DNA from: Cyclobacteriaceae bacterium
GTDB taxonomy: Bacteria; Bacteroidota; Bacteroidia; Cytophagales; Cyclobacteriaceae
DNA: 64,000 nucleotides
Reading direction: 5' to 3'
Assembly: GCA_019638285.1 (NCBI GenBank)
Contig: JAHBUB010000008.1
Coordinates: 1-64,000 of the forward strand
Below, piece by piece: positions 36,907-45,647 of the stretch (its first letter is position 1; each line of letters begins with the position of its first letter). The notes beneath the pieces were generated by a model. The model made no database searches. It was not told where the DNA came from and was given only the letters and a program-made list of their open reading frames with translations. Both the position numbers and the translations under genes were made by a program.

Positions 36907-37815
36907 TTACCGCATATTTGATCTTTTGATCAAATATGCTTGAAGCACCTCAAAGTAGTTACCCTGTGCATCAGCCGAAATAAAATCAATTTTAAGTTGA
37001 TTGCATTTAAGCTTTAAGTCTTTATGAAAGGAAGAGAGCTGTTTGGTGAATTGCGTCCTTATTTCTGCTGGATTTAACCTTATTTTTTCACCACTCTCTA
37101 AGTCAACAAACTCGTAAGGTCTTTCGGCAAATTCAAATTTAAGCTCTGTCTGGTGATCAGTAACATGAAATAATAATACTTCATGCTTATTGTGTTTAAG
37201 ATGTTGCAAGGCTTTGAAAATTTCATTGGGATCTTCATCACCATCAAACATATCGGTGAATAGTATAACCAAGGACCTCCGGTGTGTTTTCTCGGCTATC
37301 TCATGAAGCACATTGGCTACTTTAGTGGACTTTGGTTCTTTTGCCCCTTGGTCTATTGCCCTTTCCAGCAATTGAAAAATTTTGTCCAAATGGGAACGCG
37401 TTGACTTTATAGGGGTGAATTCATCAATTTTATCGGAAAAAAGGCAGAGACCCACCGCATCGCGCTGTTTGTGAAGCAGGTAGCTAATAGCAGAAGCTGC
37501 ATAAACGCTGAATTTGAATTTGGCCAGTGTAGCGGAGGGATAAAACATGGAAGATGAGCAGTCAATGGCAATAAGACATCGAAGATTGGTCTCTTCTTCA
37601 TACTGTTTTGTATACAATCTATCTGTTCTGGCAAATACTTTCCAGTCGATATGGCGGGTACTTTGTCCTTCATTATAGAGCCTATGCTCTGCAAATTCTA
37701 CGGAGAAACCATGGTAAGGAGACTTGTGTAAACCCGTGATAAAGCCCTCTACAAGCTGTCTTGCCAATAACTCAAGGCTGGCGGATTGCTTTATGTTGTC
37801 GAAATTAATTTTCAC
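36907..37815 (-). CDS. DUF58 (VWA-like) protein
   Basis: A protein of about 302 residues of the DUF58 family with a von Willebrand A-like fold. The DUF58 core GHSP-type motif appears as SPYHGFSVEFAEHRLYNEGQSTRHIDWKVFART, followed by the MIDAS-like DCSSSM. Such genes usually sit next to a MoxR ATPase and BatA-D genes; here they are missing from the neighbourhood. The frame is open to a TTG at 37863, but GTG at 37815 (VKINFDNIKQ) gives the usual family N-terminus and is preferred. The role is probably in envelope stress or assembly of a metalloprotein, by analogy only. Confidence 0.85.
   Translation of the reverse strand: MKINFDNIKQSASLELLARQLVEGFITGLHKSPYHGFSVEFAEHRLYNEGQSTRHIDWKVFARTDRLYTKQYEEETNLRCLIAIDCSSSMFYPSATLAKFKFSVYAASAISYLLHKQRDAVGLCLFSDKIDEFTPIKSTRSHLDKIFQLLERAIDQGAKEPKSTKVANVLHEIAEKTHRRSLVILFTDMFDGDEDPNEIFKALQHLKHNKHEVLLFHVTDHQTELKFEFAERPYEFVDLESGEKIRLNPAEIRTQFTKQLSSFHKDLKLKCNQLKIDFISADAQGNYFEVLQAYLIKRSNMR
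36912..36939. terminator. Hairpin overlapping the DUF58 stop region
   Basis: GCATATTTGATC (36912-36923) and GATCAAATATGC (36928-36939) are perfect reverse complements around TTTT. The stem lies inside the last codons of the DUF58 gene, between it and the convergent ferredoxin gene, so it may terminate both. There is no U-tract on either side. Confidence 0.4.
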
Positions 37816-37877
37816 GAATTTTGGAAATAAGAGATATACCTGATTAATTAGGGGTCTGAACAAACTTTATACAACGT

Positions 37878-37904
37878 ACTTAAGGCATTTATGGTGCCTT
37901 AAGT
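37878..37904. promoter_or_regulatory. Perfect 10-base inverted repeat touching the PUR promoter
   Basis: ACTTAAGGCA (37878-37887) and TGCCTTAAGT (37895-37904) are perfect reverse complements with a 7-base spacer. The right arm ends on the first base of the TTTG -33 element of the PUR gene. It lies between two divergent genes, so it is a good operator candidate; alternatively it is a transcriptional insulator. Confidence 0.5.
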
Positions 37905-37934
37905 TTGCAATAAATTTTTAAAATACTATCTTCG
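37904..37934 (+). promoter_or_regulatory. Bacteroidota-type promoter for the PUR gene
   Basis: TTTG (37904-37907), a 19-base spacer, then TATCTTCG (37927-37934), one mismatch from TAnnTTTG. The predicted transcript start is near 37941, about 37 bases before the GTG start. Confidence 0.55.
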
Positions 37935-37977
37935 ATCAGACCAATTTACCTCAAAATTCATAACTAAACCCAGATTC

Positions 37978-38331
37978 GTGGAAGAGAATAAGAATAACGG
38001 AAGGGACGAAATATTTTCGGAGAAAGTGAAAGCTGGAAAGCGGACATACTTCTTTGATGTAAAGGCAACCCGATCAAATGATTACTACCTGACCATTACA
38101 GAAAGTAAGAAGAGGTATAACAAAGATGATGAAGGATTTACGTATGAGAAACACAAAATTTTTCTGTACAAAGAAGACTTTAACAAATTTGTCGAAGCAT
38201 TAAATAACACCGTGAACCATGTGAAGTCCGAGTTGATGCCAGATGTGGATTTTGACCAATTTGATCAACCTAGAGAAGCTTCCGAAGAGGCCAAGACCTC
38301 AACGATCGACACAGAACTAAAATGGGACTAG
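37978..38331 (+). CDS. PUR-family (DUF3276) nucleic-acid-binding protein
   Basis: A 117-residue protein with one PUR domain (about residues 10-85; AGKRTYFFDVKATRSNDYYLTITESKK and YEKHKIFLYKEDFNKF). It resembles the Borrelia and Bacteroidota PUR proteins that bind single-stranded DNA or RNA and can regulate transcription. The C-terminal 35 residues are acidic. The start is a GTG at 37978. It is monocistronic, with its own promoter and a strong terminator. Confidence 0.9.
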   Translation: MEENKNNGRDEIFSEKVKAGKRTYFFDVKATRSNDYYLTITESKKRYNKDDEGFTYEKHKIFLYKEDFNKFVEALNNTVNHVKSELMPDVDFDQFDQPREASEEAKTSTIDTELKWD

Positions 38332-38355
38332 TTCCTAACCTATAACCTAAATTGA

Positions 38356-38393
38356 GAAAAGCCCTTCGATTGCTATCGGGGGCTTTTCTTTTG
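38356..38393 (+). terminator. Intrinsic terminator of the PUR gene
   Basis: GAAAAGCCC (38356-38364) pairs with GGGCTTTTC (38380-38388), followed by TTTTG. It is a classic rho-independent terminator, 25 bases after the PUR stop codon. Confidence 0.85.
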
Positions 38394-38458
38394 TAGTACC
38401 CTGCATTCATTAGTTGTGATTATATTTGCCACTTTTTACAACGGTAATTATAATAATT

Positions 38459-39556
38459 ATGGCACTCAGATGTGGAATTGTTGGGCTCCCCAACGTAGGT
38501 AAATCAACCCTCTTTAATGCATTATCGAACAATAAAGCAGAGGCAGCAAATTTCCCTTTCTGTACAATTGAACCCAATGTGGGTGTAATAGCTGTTCCGG
38601 ATGAGCGGCTTGATATATTAAAAGGTCTTGTTAACCCACAAAGGGTGCTGCCAACGACTTTTGAATTTGTAGATATTGCCGGCCTGGTAAAGGGAGCAAG
38701 CAAAGGGGAAGGACTTGGCAATCAGTTTCTTGCTAATATTCGAGAAGTGGATGCCATTGCCCACGTAGTAAGATGCTTTGAAGACGATAACATCATTCAT
38801 GTGGATGGCAGGATAAAGCCCATTGCTGATAAGGAGATTATAGATACAGAATTACAACTCAAGGACCTCGATTCGGTAGAGAAAAAATTGGCGAAGACAG
38901 AGCGCTCTGCTAAAGGAAGTGACGCTAAAGCAAAGAAAGAATTAGTTAGCCTTAAAATGTACAGAGATGCCTTGTTGGCAGGTAAGAATATTCGGGTGGT
39001 AGAAGCAAGTGAAGAGGACAGAGCTTCTATTGAGGATCTACAATTGCTTACTGCGAAACCTGTGGTATATGTAGCTAACGTAGAGGAAGCATCGGTGCAT
39101 ACCGGTAACGCCTTTTCGAAGGAGTTGGAAGCAAAGGCAAAAGAGGAGGGAGCGGAAACTATTGTGGTTTGTGCGGCCATCGAAGCCCAAATTGCTGAGT
39201 TGGATACAGTAGAGGATCGGGAACTGTTTTTAGAAGAATATGGATTAAAAGAATCAGGCTTGGGTAAGTTAGTAAGAGCCACTTATAGCTTACTCGATTT
39301 AATTACCTATTTCACGGCTGGGGTTCAGGAAGTGAGAGCCTGGACCATAAAAAAAGGATGGAAAGCACCTCAGGCGGCTGGTGTTATCCATTCTGATTTT
39401 GAAAAAGGCTTTATTAAAGCAGAGGTGATTAAATTAGCTGATTATCAGCAATATAAGACTGAAGCAGGTTGCCGGGAGGCTGGGAAATTGGCCATTGAGG
39501 GAAAGGATTATGTGGTGAAAGACGGTGATATCATGCATTTTAGGTTTAATGTTTAA
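38459..39556 (+). CDS. ychF: Redox-responsive ATPase YchF
   Basis: An Obg-family P-loop NTPase of about 365 residues, the usual YchF length. G1 is GLPNVGKST, G3 is DIAGLVKGAS, an alpha-helical coiled-coil insertion lies at about 130-200, and a C-terminal TGS domain runs from about 280. YchF prefers ATP and associates with ribosomes. The frame is open to ATG at 38426, but the extra residues (MPLFTTVIIII) are not family-like, so ATG at 38459 is the start. Confidence 0.96.
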   Translation: MALRCGIVGLPNVGKSTLFNALSNNKAEAANFPFCTIEPNVGVIAVPDERLDILKGLVNPQRVLPTTFEFVDIAGLVKGASKGEGLGNQFLANIREVDAIAHVVRCFEDDNIIHVDGRIKPIADKEIIDTELQLKDLDSVEKKLAKTERSAKGSDAKAKKELVSLKMYRDALLAGKNIRVVEASEEDRASIEDLQLLTAKPVVYVANVEEASVHTGNAFSKELEAKAKEEGAETIVVCAAIEAQIAELDTVEDRELFLEEYGLKESGLGKLVRATYSLLDLITYFTAGVQEVRAWTIKKGWKAPQAAGVIHSDFEKGFIKAEVIKLADYQQYKTEAGCREAGKLAIEGKDYVVKDGDIMHFRFNV

Positions 39557-39670
39557 AGAATCCTTACATCAAACGGCTCGATTCAACTGATTTTTAGTAT
39601 TTTAGCTATCCGTAGTTAATTTTTTAGCGGCACTCATAAGGTTATTTTTTTAATGACATAATCCGCAGAC

Positions 39671-40471
39671 GTGAGAATCCGGATCGTTTTTTCGCTTAAA
39701 AATAGAGGAGCTTATGTTCCTTTTCACCACCAATTCTTATTGGCCCAAACCATTAAAGGGCTCATTATGATCGGTGGCAGTAAGGATTTTGCTGACTATA
39801 AGCAATTCAATTTTTCTGGCCTTAAGGGACAAATCAAAATTAGCCGCAAAGGCCTTCATTTCTTTTCCTCTAAGGTTACGCTGGTGTTTTCTGCGGCTGA
39901 TAAACCCTTCCTCGATTATTTCCTGGGGGTTCTTTTTGCACAAAAGGATTTGATGATTGGAAATCTGCAATTGCAACCGGAGTCTTTCGAAAATGAAGAC
40001 CCGGTGATCATTACGGATTCAGTGAAGTTCTTGTGCATTTCACCCATTGTATTGTTGCCTGGTTCATTCAATGACGATAATGCCAAGCGTTTTATTACCC
40101 CGCAAGAGGATGAATTTTCAGATCTGCTGTATGACTCTACTCTTGCGCGGATGGAGGCCAGTGGGAAATATACTCCAGAACAGTTGGTCAATTTTTATAA
40201 ATTTCAGGTGGTGGCAGACCGCGAGTATCTCAACCGAATTCAGTCATCTCACAAGAAGTTTGCCCGCATTTATCCGGTGTACGATTCAGATATAAAATTC
40301 GAAGTAAGGGGCTATACCTTTCCGTTTACCATGTATGCACCCCAGCCGGTTCAACAATTTGTTTACGAACACGGTCTGGGTCATTTTTCTCACAAAGGGT
40401 TCGGGATGCTGGATGTGGCCAATGCAGATTCCAAGGCTTCAGAATCCAAAGAAGAATTTAACTACGCCTAA
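39671..40471 (+). CDS. cas6: Orphan Cas6-like RAMP endoribonuclease
   Basis: A 266-residue protein with Cas6 hallmarks. The N-terminal ferredoxin-like strand MRIRIVFSLKN is followed by YVPFHHQFLLAQTIKGLI, the Cas6 first helix with candidate catalytic His19/His20. The mid-protein segment CISPIVLLPG is typical, and the glycine-rich G-loop near the C-terminus is GLGHFSHKGFGMLDV. Cas6 enzymes cut CRISPR precursor RNA, but no CRISPR array or other cas gene is visible here. The gene starts with GTG at 39671 and ends overlapping the convergent T9SS plug gene by 4 bases. It lies among housekeeping genes, so it may process a distant array or have taken on another RNA. The family call is firm; the function is open. 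Confidence 0.8.
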   Translation: MRIRIVFSLKNRGAYVPFHHQFLLAQTIKGLIMIGGSKDFADYKQFNFSGLKGQIKISRKGLHFFSSKVTLVFSAADKPFLDYFLGVLFAQKDLMIGNLQLQPESFENEDPVIITDSVKFLCISPIVLLPGSFNDDNAKRFITPQEDEFSDLLYDSTLARMEASGKYTPEQLVNFYKFQVVADREYLNRIQSSHKKFARIYPVYDSDIKFEVRGYTFPFTMYAPQPVQQFVYEHGLGHFSHKGFGMLDVANADSKASESKEEFNYA

Positions 40472-41721
40472 CGAGGATTAATCGCTATAGGAAAGTATCC
40501 AACAAGTAAATCTGCATTGGGCTGAAAAGGGCGATAGTAAAAGAAAACTTCATAGAAATTTTCAGTTTCAAAATGACTCCCTTCAAAATGTGTGGGTAAA
40601 AGTTGACTGCCCTGCGCAAGGTATTGATAATTATACCACCCTTGCTTTAGCAGTTGTGTGTTTTGATAAGTGCTGGTGATAGGGTCAAAATTCATCTCGC
40701 TCTCCTGATTTTTGATCCATTGATTAAATGCGCCCACTACAAAAACCTTTGTCTTTTCTAATTCTGAAGACTTTAGTGTGAATGTGACATCAACATAATT
40801 AGAGGCGGTTTCATCATTTCCGTTGTCTCTATTTTCAACATAAAACTGTCCGTTGATGTCAGGGTATTGAGAATAGACTTCATTGGCTCTTGATGCATCG
40901 GGTTGAACCCATAGGTGGTAGGGCCTGCTGGTCTTATCAATACGGTCTGTATTTTGCCCTGGAAAGTTGATGGATCTGAAATCCACGAAACGAAATTCGT
41001 TGCCTGCTGTAAAGAACTTGTCATTATCAAATAGCCGATATTCAAGTTGGCGAATGTCTTCACGTACAAAACTTGGCTTTACATCAAATTTGGCATTGTC
41101 CCATCGCTGGTTTTGCCGGATGACCACATGGACCGATTCGAATGGATTTATAATTTCAAGACCTTTATAATCCACCGTAAAATTCAATTGTTGATTGGTA
41201 GAACGGAGCGTTAAAGCCCCTGAGGTCTGACTGTCTCGTTTTAGACTTGTGCGGCTTTCGAAGACCATAAAACGGTGAGAAAGAATGATGTCTGACTTGT
41301 TACCATTTCTATATACTACCAGCAGGTAATTTCCAGAGAGCTTTACCCTGGGAAGATTAAACCGGTAATGGACATAAGGAGTTTGTGTGTTGCTAGAGAA
41401 TTCATAATCATTTACGTTGAACTCGTTATAATCGACCATAAAATCAAGATCTCTTAACGAGGAAGCTGTCCAATCGTATTGGCAATGGATAATACGGGCG
41501 TAGTAACTGTTGACATCATTGCGGAGATCGTCAAACTCTAAAACAAGATCATTTTGATTTAACTGGGTAACGGCAGGTAATAAGTGGCTTCTTACTTCGC
41601 TTTTTTCACTGTACAGCTGGATGGATTTAATCTCAGGCTCATAGGCCCTGTTTTCAAAGACAAGCTCCTTTTTAACAGGGTATGCGAATAGTGTCAGAAT
41701 TAGAGGAATGATCCAGCTCAT
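40468..41721 (-). CDS. Type IX secretion system plug protein (DUF5103)
   Basis: A 417-residue exported protein with an N-terminal signal (about 1-17) and the DUF5103 pattern: NRAYEPEIKSIQLYSEKSE, then CQYDWTASSLRDLDFMVDYNEFNVNDYEFS, and a PYVHYRF strand. DUF5103 proteins are T9SS plug proteins that close the periplasmic side of the SprA translocon. Its presence fits the T9SS-sorted proteins at 29853 and 52022. The C-terminal third looks like a carbohydrate-binding/E-set beta fold (KVFVVGAFNQWI). Confidence 0.85.
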   Translation of the reverse strand: MSWIIPLILTLFAYPVKKELVFENRAYEPEIKSIQLYSEKSEVRSHLLPAVTQLNQNDLVLEFDDLRNDVNSYYARIIHCQYDWTASSLRDLDFMVDYNEFNVNDYEFSSNTQTPYVHYRFNLPRVKLSGNYLLVVYRNGNKSDIILSHRFMVFESRTSLKRDSQTSGALTLRSTNQQLNFTVDYKGLEIINPFESVHVVIRQNQRWDNAKFDVKPSFVREDIRQLEYRLFDNDKFFTAGNEFRFVDFRSINFPGQNTDRIDKTSRPYHLWVQPDASRANEVYSQYPDINGQFYVENRDNGNDETASNYVDVTFTLKSSELEKTKVFVVGAFNQWIKNQESEMNFDPITSTYQNTQLLKQGWYNYQYLAQGSQLLPTHFEGSHFETENFYEVFFYYRPFQPNADLLVGYFPIAINPR

Positions 41722-41943
41722 GGGGTAAAGCTACTTTAAAATATTCGATTCAATTATCGCACCAGAATGACAATAAGTGGGATATGCCATTACGTGGTGC
41801 TTTGGACAAGAGGCTGATAGTAGGGAAAGCAGAAAAGTATCTGATTTTTTTGATTTCCATTCATCCCTGATAAATATCATAGCGTTTTTCATAGGTGTAC
41901 TGTAATTTTAATAATAGAAGAAAGACCGTTAAATCTAATTATC

Positions 41944-42516
41944 ATGGAAACAATAAAATATTCCAAAATCTATAGGATTATTCATTGGACAATAGCTGTT
42001 TCTTTTCTGTTGTTACTGATAACCATCTTTTTGAGATTAACATGGATGAATAAAAATAACATGGCAGGTATTATACAAGATTATCTTAATAGTATCAATC
42101 AGTCTCTATCTCAAGATCAGGTAATTGCTTTGGCGAAACAAATAAGACAGCCTATGTGGAATTGGCATATTTATTTGGGTTATGTATTGGTTGGATTATT
42201 CACTGTACGCTTCTCGCTTTCTTTTTTCGGGAAAATGAAGATTCAAAGCCCATTCGATAAAAATCTATCCGCAAAAATGAAGTTTCAAAAATGGGCATAT
42301 ATTGTTTTTTATGTATGCGTCATTGTTTCTTTGGCCACCGGACTTACAATGGAACTGGGGCCTAAAGAATTTGAAAAGCCAATGGAGAATATTCATGTGC
42401 TTGGAATTTACTACCTAATTACCTTTATAGTAATCCATTTGGGAGGTGTATTGATAGCTGAATTTACAGACCAAAAAGGTATTATTTCAAGGATAATTGG
42501 CGGCTCGAAAGAGTAA
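41944..42516 (+). CDS. Cytochrome b561-like membrane protein
   Basis: A 190-residue integral membrane protein with four transmembrane helices. The haem-ligand His pattern is visible: RIIHWTIAVSF (helix 1), WHIYLGYVLVG (helix 2), a late ENIHVLGIYYLITFIVIH (helix 4). It belongs to the bacterial cytochrome b561/NiFe-hydrogenase b-subunit type and should pass electrons between quinol and a periplasmic partner. No partner gene is adjacent. The multihaem cytochromes at 17765-21897 are possible partners by inference only. Confidence 0.85.
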   Translation: METIKYSKIYRIIHWTIAVSFLLLLITIFLRLTWMNKNNMAGIIQDYLNSINQSLSQDQVIALAKQIRQPMWNWHIYLGYVLVGLFTVRFSLSFFGKMKIQSPFDKNLSAKMKFQKWAYIVFYVCVIVSLATGLTMELGPKEFEKPMENIHVLGIYYLITFIVIHLGGVLIAEFTDQKGIISRIIGGSKE

Positions 42517-42558
42517 GAAGAGCGAGAGCACTATTAAGGCCATGGAAAAAAAGTCTGC

Positions 42559-43539
42559 CTAGAACAACGAACTCATCAAATCGTCCACAGTCATTTTATG
42601 AAAATAGGAATTGACATCAATTCCTTCCAGCAGCTTTCGGATCTCGTCTTGGTCGTGCTTGCAACCAATAAGCATTTTTTCAACTTCGCTACTATCTTTT
42701 TGTCCGAAGTAGTCTCCGTAAATAACAGCATGTTCGATGATCCCTTTGTTAATGTCCAGGTTCACTTCTAGGGTGCCTCCATTGGTGCGGACACCTTGCT
42801 TAAAGTTGTATTCTGGTGAGCGGCCGAAATTCCACTCCCACTTTACGTATTTTTCGTCTCTCAACTTTTGAATGGCTGACAAATCCTCTGCTGTAAATTC
42901 ATAACGCTGTGCAGCGGGGTTGCTATCAATGATATGCTGCATGACCATCTCTGTAAAATCTTCCAGGCTCAACGCTGCTTTCAGATGATCTTTTACATTG
43001 GTCACTCTTTTGGGGATAGATTTTACAGCGCGGTCTTTGTATTTCAATGGGTTTATTTTTAGGGCGCCACTTACATCTTTCATATCCGATGAATACAAGA
43101 TGGTTCCATGATGCAACACCTTATTTTTATAAATGTGTTCTGCATTTCCTGAGAATTTCTTCCCATCTATGGTGATGTCATTTCTTCCTGAAAACTCAGC
43201 GTTTACCCCCAGCCTCTGAAGCACCTCAATAATGGGTTTTGTAAAATGCTGGAAATCGACCATTTCATCATTTTTTCCTGTGCGAGTAAATGAAAAATTG
43301 AGATTGCCTAAATCGTGGTACACAGCCCCACCACCTGAAAGCCTCCTAACTACTTTAATGTCTTTTTCTTTTACATAATCTACGTTAATCTCAGCCATCG
43401 TGTTCTGGTTCTTCCCCACAATAATGGCGTTATCATTTCTCCAGAGCATAAAACAATCTTCCTTGAGGTGCTTGAAGATGTATTCATCAGTGGCAATATT
43501 AAAATAGGGGTCTGTTGAGTGGTGATGAATGCAAAGCAT
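42559..43539 (-). CDS. lplA: Lipoate-protein ligase
   Basis: A 326-residue enzyme that activates lipoate with ATP and transfers it to lipoyl domains of 2-oxoacid dehydrogenases and GcvH. The signature VVRRLSGGGAVYHDLGNLNFSF (RRxxGGGAVYHD) is complete at about residues 64-85, and the lipoate-attack Lys is in SGNAEHIYKNKVLHHG. A C-terminal accessory domain follows. It may be co-transcribed with the upstream ABC-F gene, which ends 78 bases before its start. Confidence 0.95.
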   Translation of the reverse strand: MLCIHHHSTDPYFNIATDEYIFKHLKEDCFMLWRNDNAIIVGKNQNTMAEINVDYVKEKDIKVVRRLSGGGAVYHDLGNLNFSFTRTGKNDEMVDFQHFTKPIIEVLQRLGVNAEFSGRNDITIDGKKFSGNAEHIYKNKVLHHGTILYSSDMKDVSGALKINPLKYKDRAVKSIPKRVTNVKDHLKAALSLEDFTEMVMQHIIDSNPAAQRYEFTAEDLSAIQKLRDEKYVKWEWNFGRSPEYNFKQGVRTNGGTLEVNLDINKGIIEHAVIYGDYFGQKDSSEVEKMLIGCKHDQDEIRKLLEGIDVNSYFHKMTVDDLMSSLF

Positions 43540-43617
43540 GTTTTTTTGATAAAGATAATAGCTGTTTAGTTCTGAAATAATAGCCTTCTAATAATTGATG
43601 CTTTGCGCGAGGAGAAA

Positions 43618-45525
43618 TTACCCAATGACATCAATTTCTTCTGCTAACTGTTCCCACTTTACATTGCTCTCATTAAGCTCTTTGGTTATTCCATTAAATT
43701 CCTGTTGTATTTCATTTAGCTTTTCACAGTTTCCAAACACTTCTGGTTTAGACATTTCAGTTTCCAAGGATTTCTTCTTCTGTTCCAGGGATTCAATTTT
43801 ATCTTCTACTTCTTTGAGTTTTTGATTTAATACTTTTTTCTTTTTGACGCTTTCGTCAATTGGTTTGGCTTCTTGTTTGGGCTTTGGCTCCTCCTTCTTT
43901 TTTACAGACGCTGTTTCCTTAGGGGGCTCCACTATGTTTTTTCTCCAATAGTTATACTCTTCATAAGTGCCTGGGTATTCCTTTATTTGTTTGTCCTCTA
44001 TATACCAAATCTTGTTGGCTACCTGTGAGATGAAATGCCGATTGTGAGAAACGACCACAAAGCTGCCCTGGTATTGTTGCAGGGCCTGAATAAGTATATT
44101 CTCAGAGATAAAGTCCAGGTGGTTGGTAGGCTCATCTAATAATAGAAAATTAGCTTCTGAGATAAGGGTTTTCGCCAAGGCTACTCTTGATTTTTCGCCT
44201 CCTGACAATACCTTTATTTTTTTAAATACATCCTCATCAGAAAAGAGAAAGCAGCCGAGCACACCTCTGAGTTCCTGTTCTGTCTTTCCGCTTCCGGCTT
44301 GTTTGAGTTCTTCCAGGATTTCACTTTCAACGTGAAGGGATTCCAATTGATGCTGGGCAAAAAAACCGGTGATCACATTGTAACCTATTGTGCTTTCACC
44401 TTCTATCTTTTCAGTTCCTGCAATGATGCGGAGTAGTGTTGATTTACCTTTTCCGTTGGCACCAATTAAAGCAATCTTGTCACCTCGTTCTATGAATGCT
44501 GTGGTATTCTTGAGAATCTCAAGCGAGCCATAAGACTTGGATACGTCTTTCATCGTGATGACATGGCGTCCGGAGGGCTGGTTGAAAGAAAATTTAAAAT
44601 TGATCGCGGCATTGTCATTTACAACCTCACTGATCATATCCATTCTATCGAGGGCCTTCACACGCGATTGCACTTGTTTGGCTTTGGATGATTTGGCCCT
44701 GAAACGTTCAATAAATCGTTCTGTCTGCCTGATCTTTTGTTGCTGGTTCTCAAATGCGCCTTGCTGAATTTCTTCACGCATTTCTTTTTCTTTTAAATAG
44801 AAGCTATAATTTCCTTCATAACTAATGAGTTGTTGATTGGTAACTTCTACAGTTTTCAAAATTACGTTGTCCAGAAATTGTCTGTCATGCGAAACTACGA
44901 TAACGGCACCTGGATAATTTCTCAGGTAGTTCTCTACCCATTCAATGGAGGGCAGATCAAGGTGGTTAGTAGGCTCATCCATCATCAATAGAGAAGGCCT
45001 TTCTAATAGTAACTTTGCCAGCATCACACGCATGCGCCACCCTCCGGAAAACTCTTGTAGGGGACGATGTAGGTCTTCAGTTGTGAAACCTATCCCTTCC
45101 AAAACCTCTTCTGCCTTGGCTTGCATTGTATAGCCATCGAGATGCTCGAATTTCTCCTGAAGTTGGGTGAGTTTATCCACCAGTTTATCGGAATAATTGC
45201 TCTCTAATTCATGGATGGTCTTTTCAATTTCTCGTTGTGTTTCTACGGCATCTTTGAATGCCTCCATGGCCACTGTGAGAATAGCATCGTCCGTTTGATA
45301 AGAAAGTAAGTCCTGGTTAAGAAATCCGATAGTGCAATCCTTGGCCATGCTGATCGACCCTTTATCGAGTCGGAATTCACTATTTATAATTTTTAAAAGC
45401 GTTGATTTTCCAGTTCCATTAAGCCCTATCAACCCAATTTTGTCATTGGGTTTTATGAACATGGATGCGTCCTCATATAGCGGTCGCCCTCCAATGAAGT
45501 ATGTGATATTTGATATGGAAATCAT
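43618..45525 (-). CDS. ABC-F family ATP-binding cassette protein
   Basis: A 635-residue soluble protein with two ABC domains and no transmembrane part. Walker A motifs are GLNGTGKSTLLK and GANGKGKSTLLR; signatures are SGGWRMR and LSGGEKSR; Walker B segments are LLMMDEPTNHLD and LLLDEPTNHLD. A charged linker lies between the cassettes, and the C-terminal 100 residues form a Lys/Glu coiled coil. It fits the Uup/EttA-type ABC-F translation factors that act on the ribosome. Confidence 0.95.
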   Translation of the reverse strand: MISISNITYFIGGRPLYEDASMFIKPNDKIGLIGLNGTGKSTLLKIINSEFRLDKGSISMAKDCTIGFLNQDLLSYQTDDAILTVAMEAFKDAVETQREIEKTIHELESNYSDKLVDKLTQLQEKFEHLDGYTMQAKAEEVLEGIGFTTEDLHRPLQEFSGGWRMRVMLAKLLLERPSLLMMDEPTNHLDLPSIEWVENYLRNYPGAVIVVSHDRQFLDNVILKTVEVTNQQLISYEGNYSFYLKEKEMREEIQQGAFENQQQKIRQTERFIERFRAKSSKAKQVQSRVKALDRMDMISEVVNDNAAINFKFSFNQPSGRHVITMKDVSKSYGSLEILKNTTAFIERGDKIALIGANGKGKSTLLRIIAGTEKIEGESTIGYNVITGFFAQHQLESLHVESEILEELKQAGSGKTEQELRGVLGCFLFSDEDVFKKIKVLSGGEKSRVALAKTLISEANFLLLDEPTNHLDFISENILIQALQQYQGSFVVVSHNRHFISQVANKIWYIEDKQIKEYPGTYEEYNYWRKNIVEPPKETASVKKKEEPKPKQEAKPIDESVKKKKVLNQKLKEVEDKIESLEQKKKSLETEMSKPEVFGNCEKLNEIQQEFNGITKELNESNVKWEQLAEEIDVIG

Positions 45526-45647
45526 TTTGGGGGCTGATTGGTATTTTTAGAAAGTGGTGCAAAAATAGGAAGGTTTTGTATCGTAAAAAACTCTTTAACC
45601 TTATGCATACCGGTCAAAGTGGGGTAAATTGAGTGCTTAAACTTTAA

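Noticed and set aside
38426-38458. N-terminal extension of ychF
   Set aside because: The added residues are hydrophobic and not family-like; YchF normally starts at MALRCGIVGLPNVGKS.
38797-39282. 161-codon ORF antisense to ychF
   Set aside because: Shadow of a strongly conserved gene; no independent coding signs.
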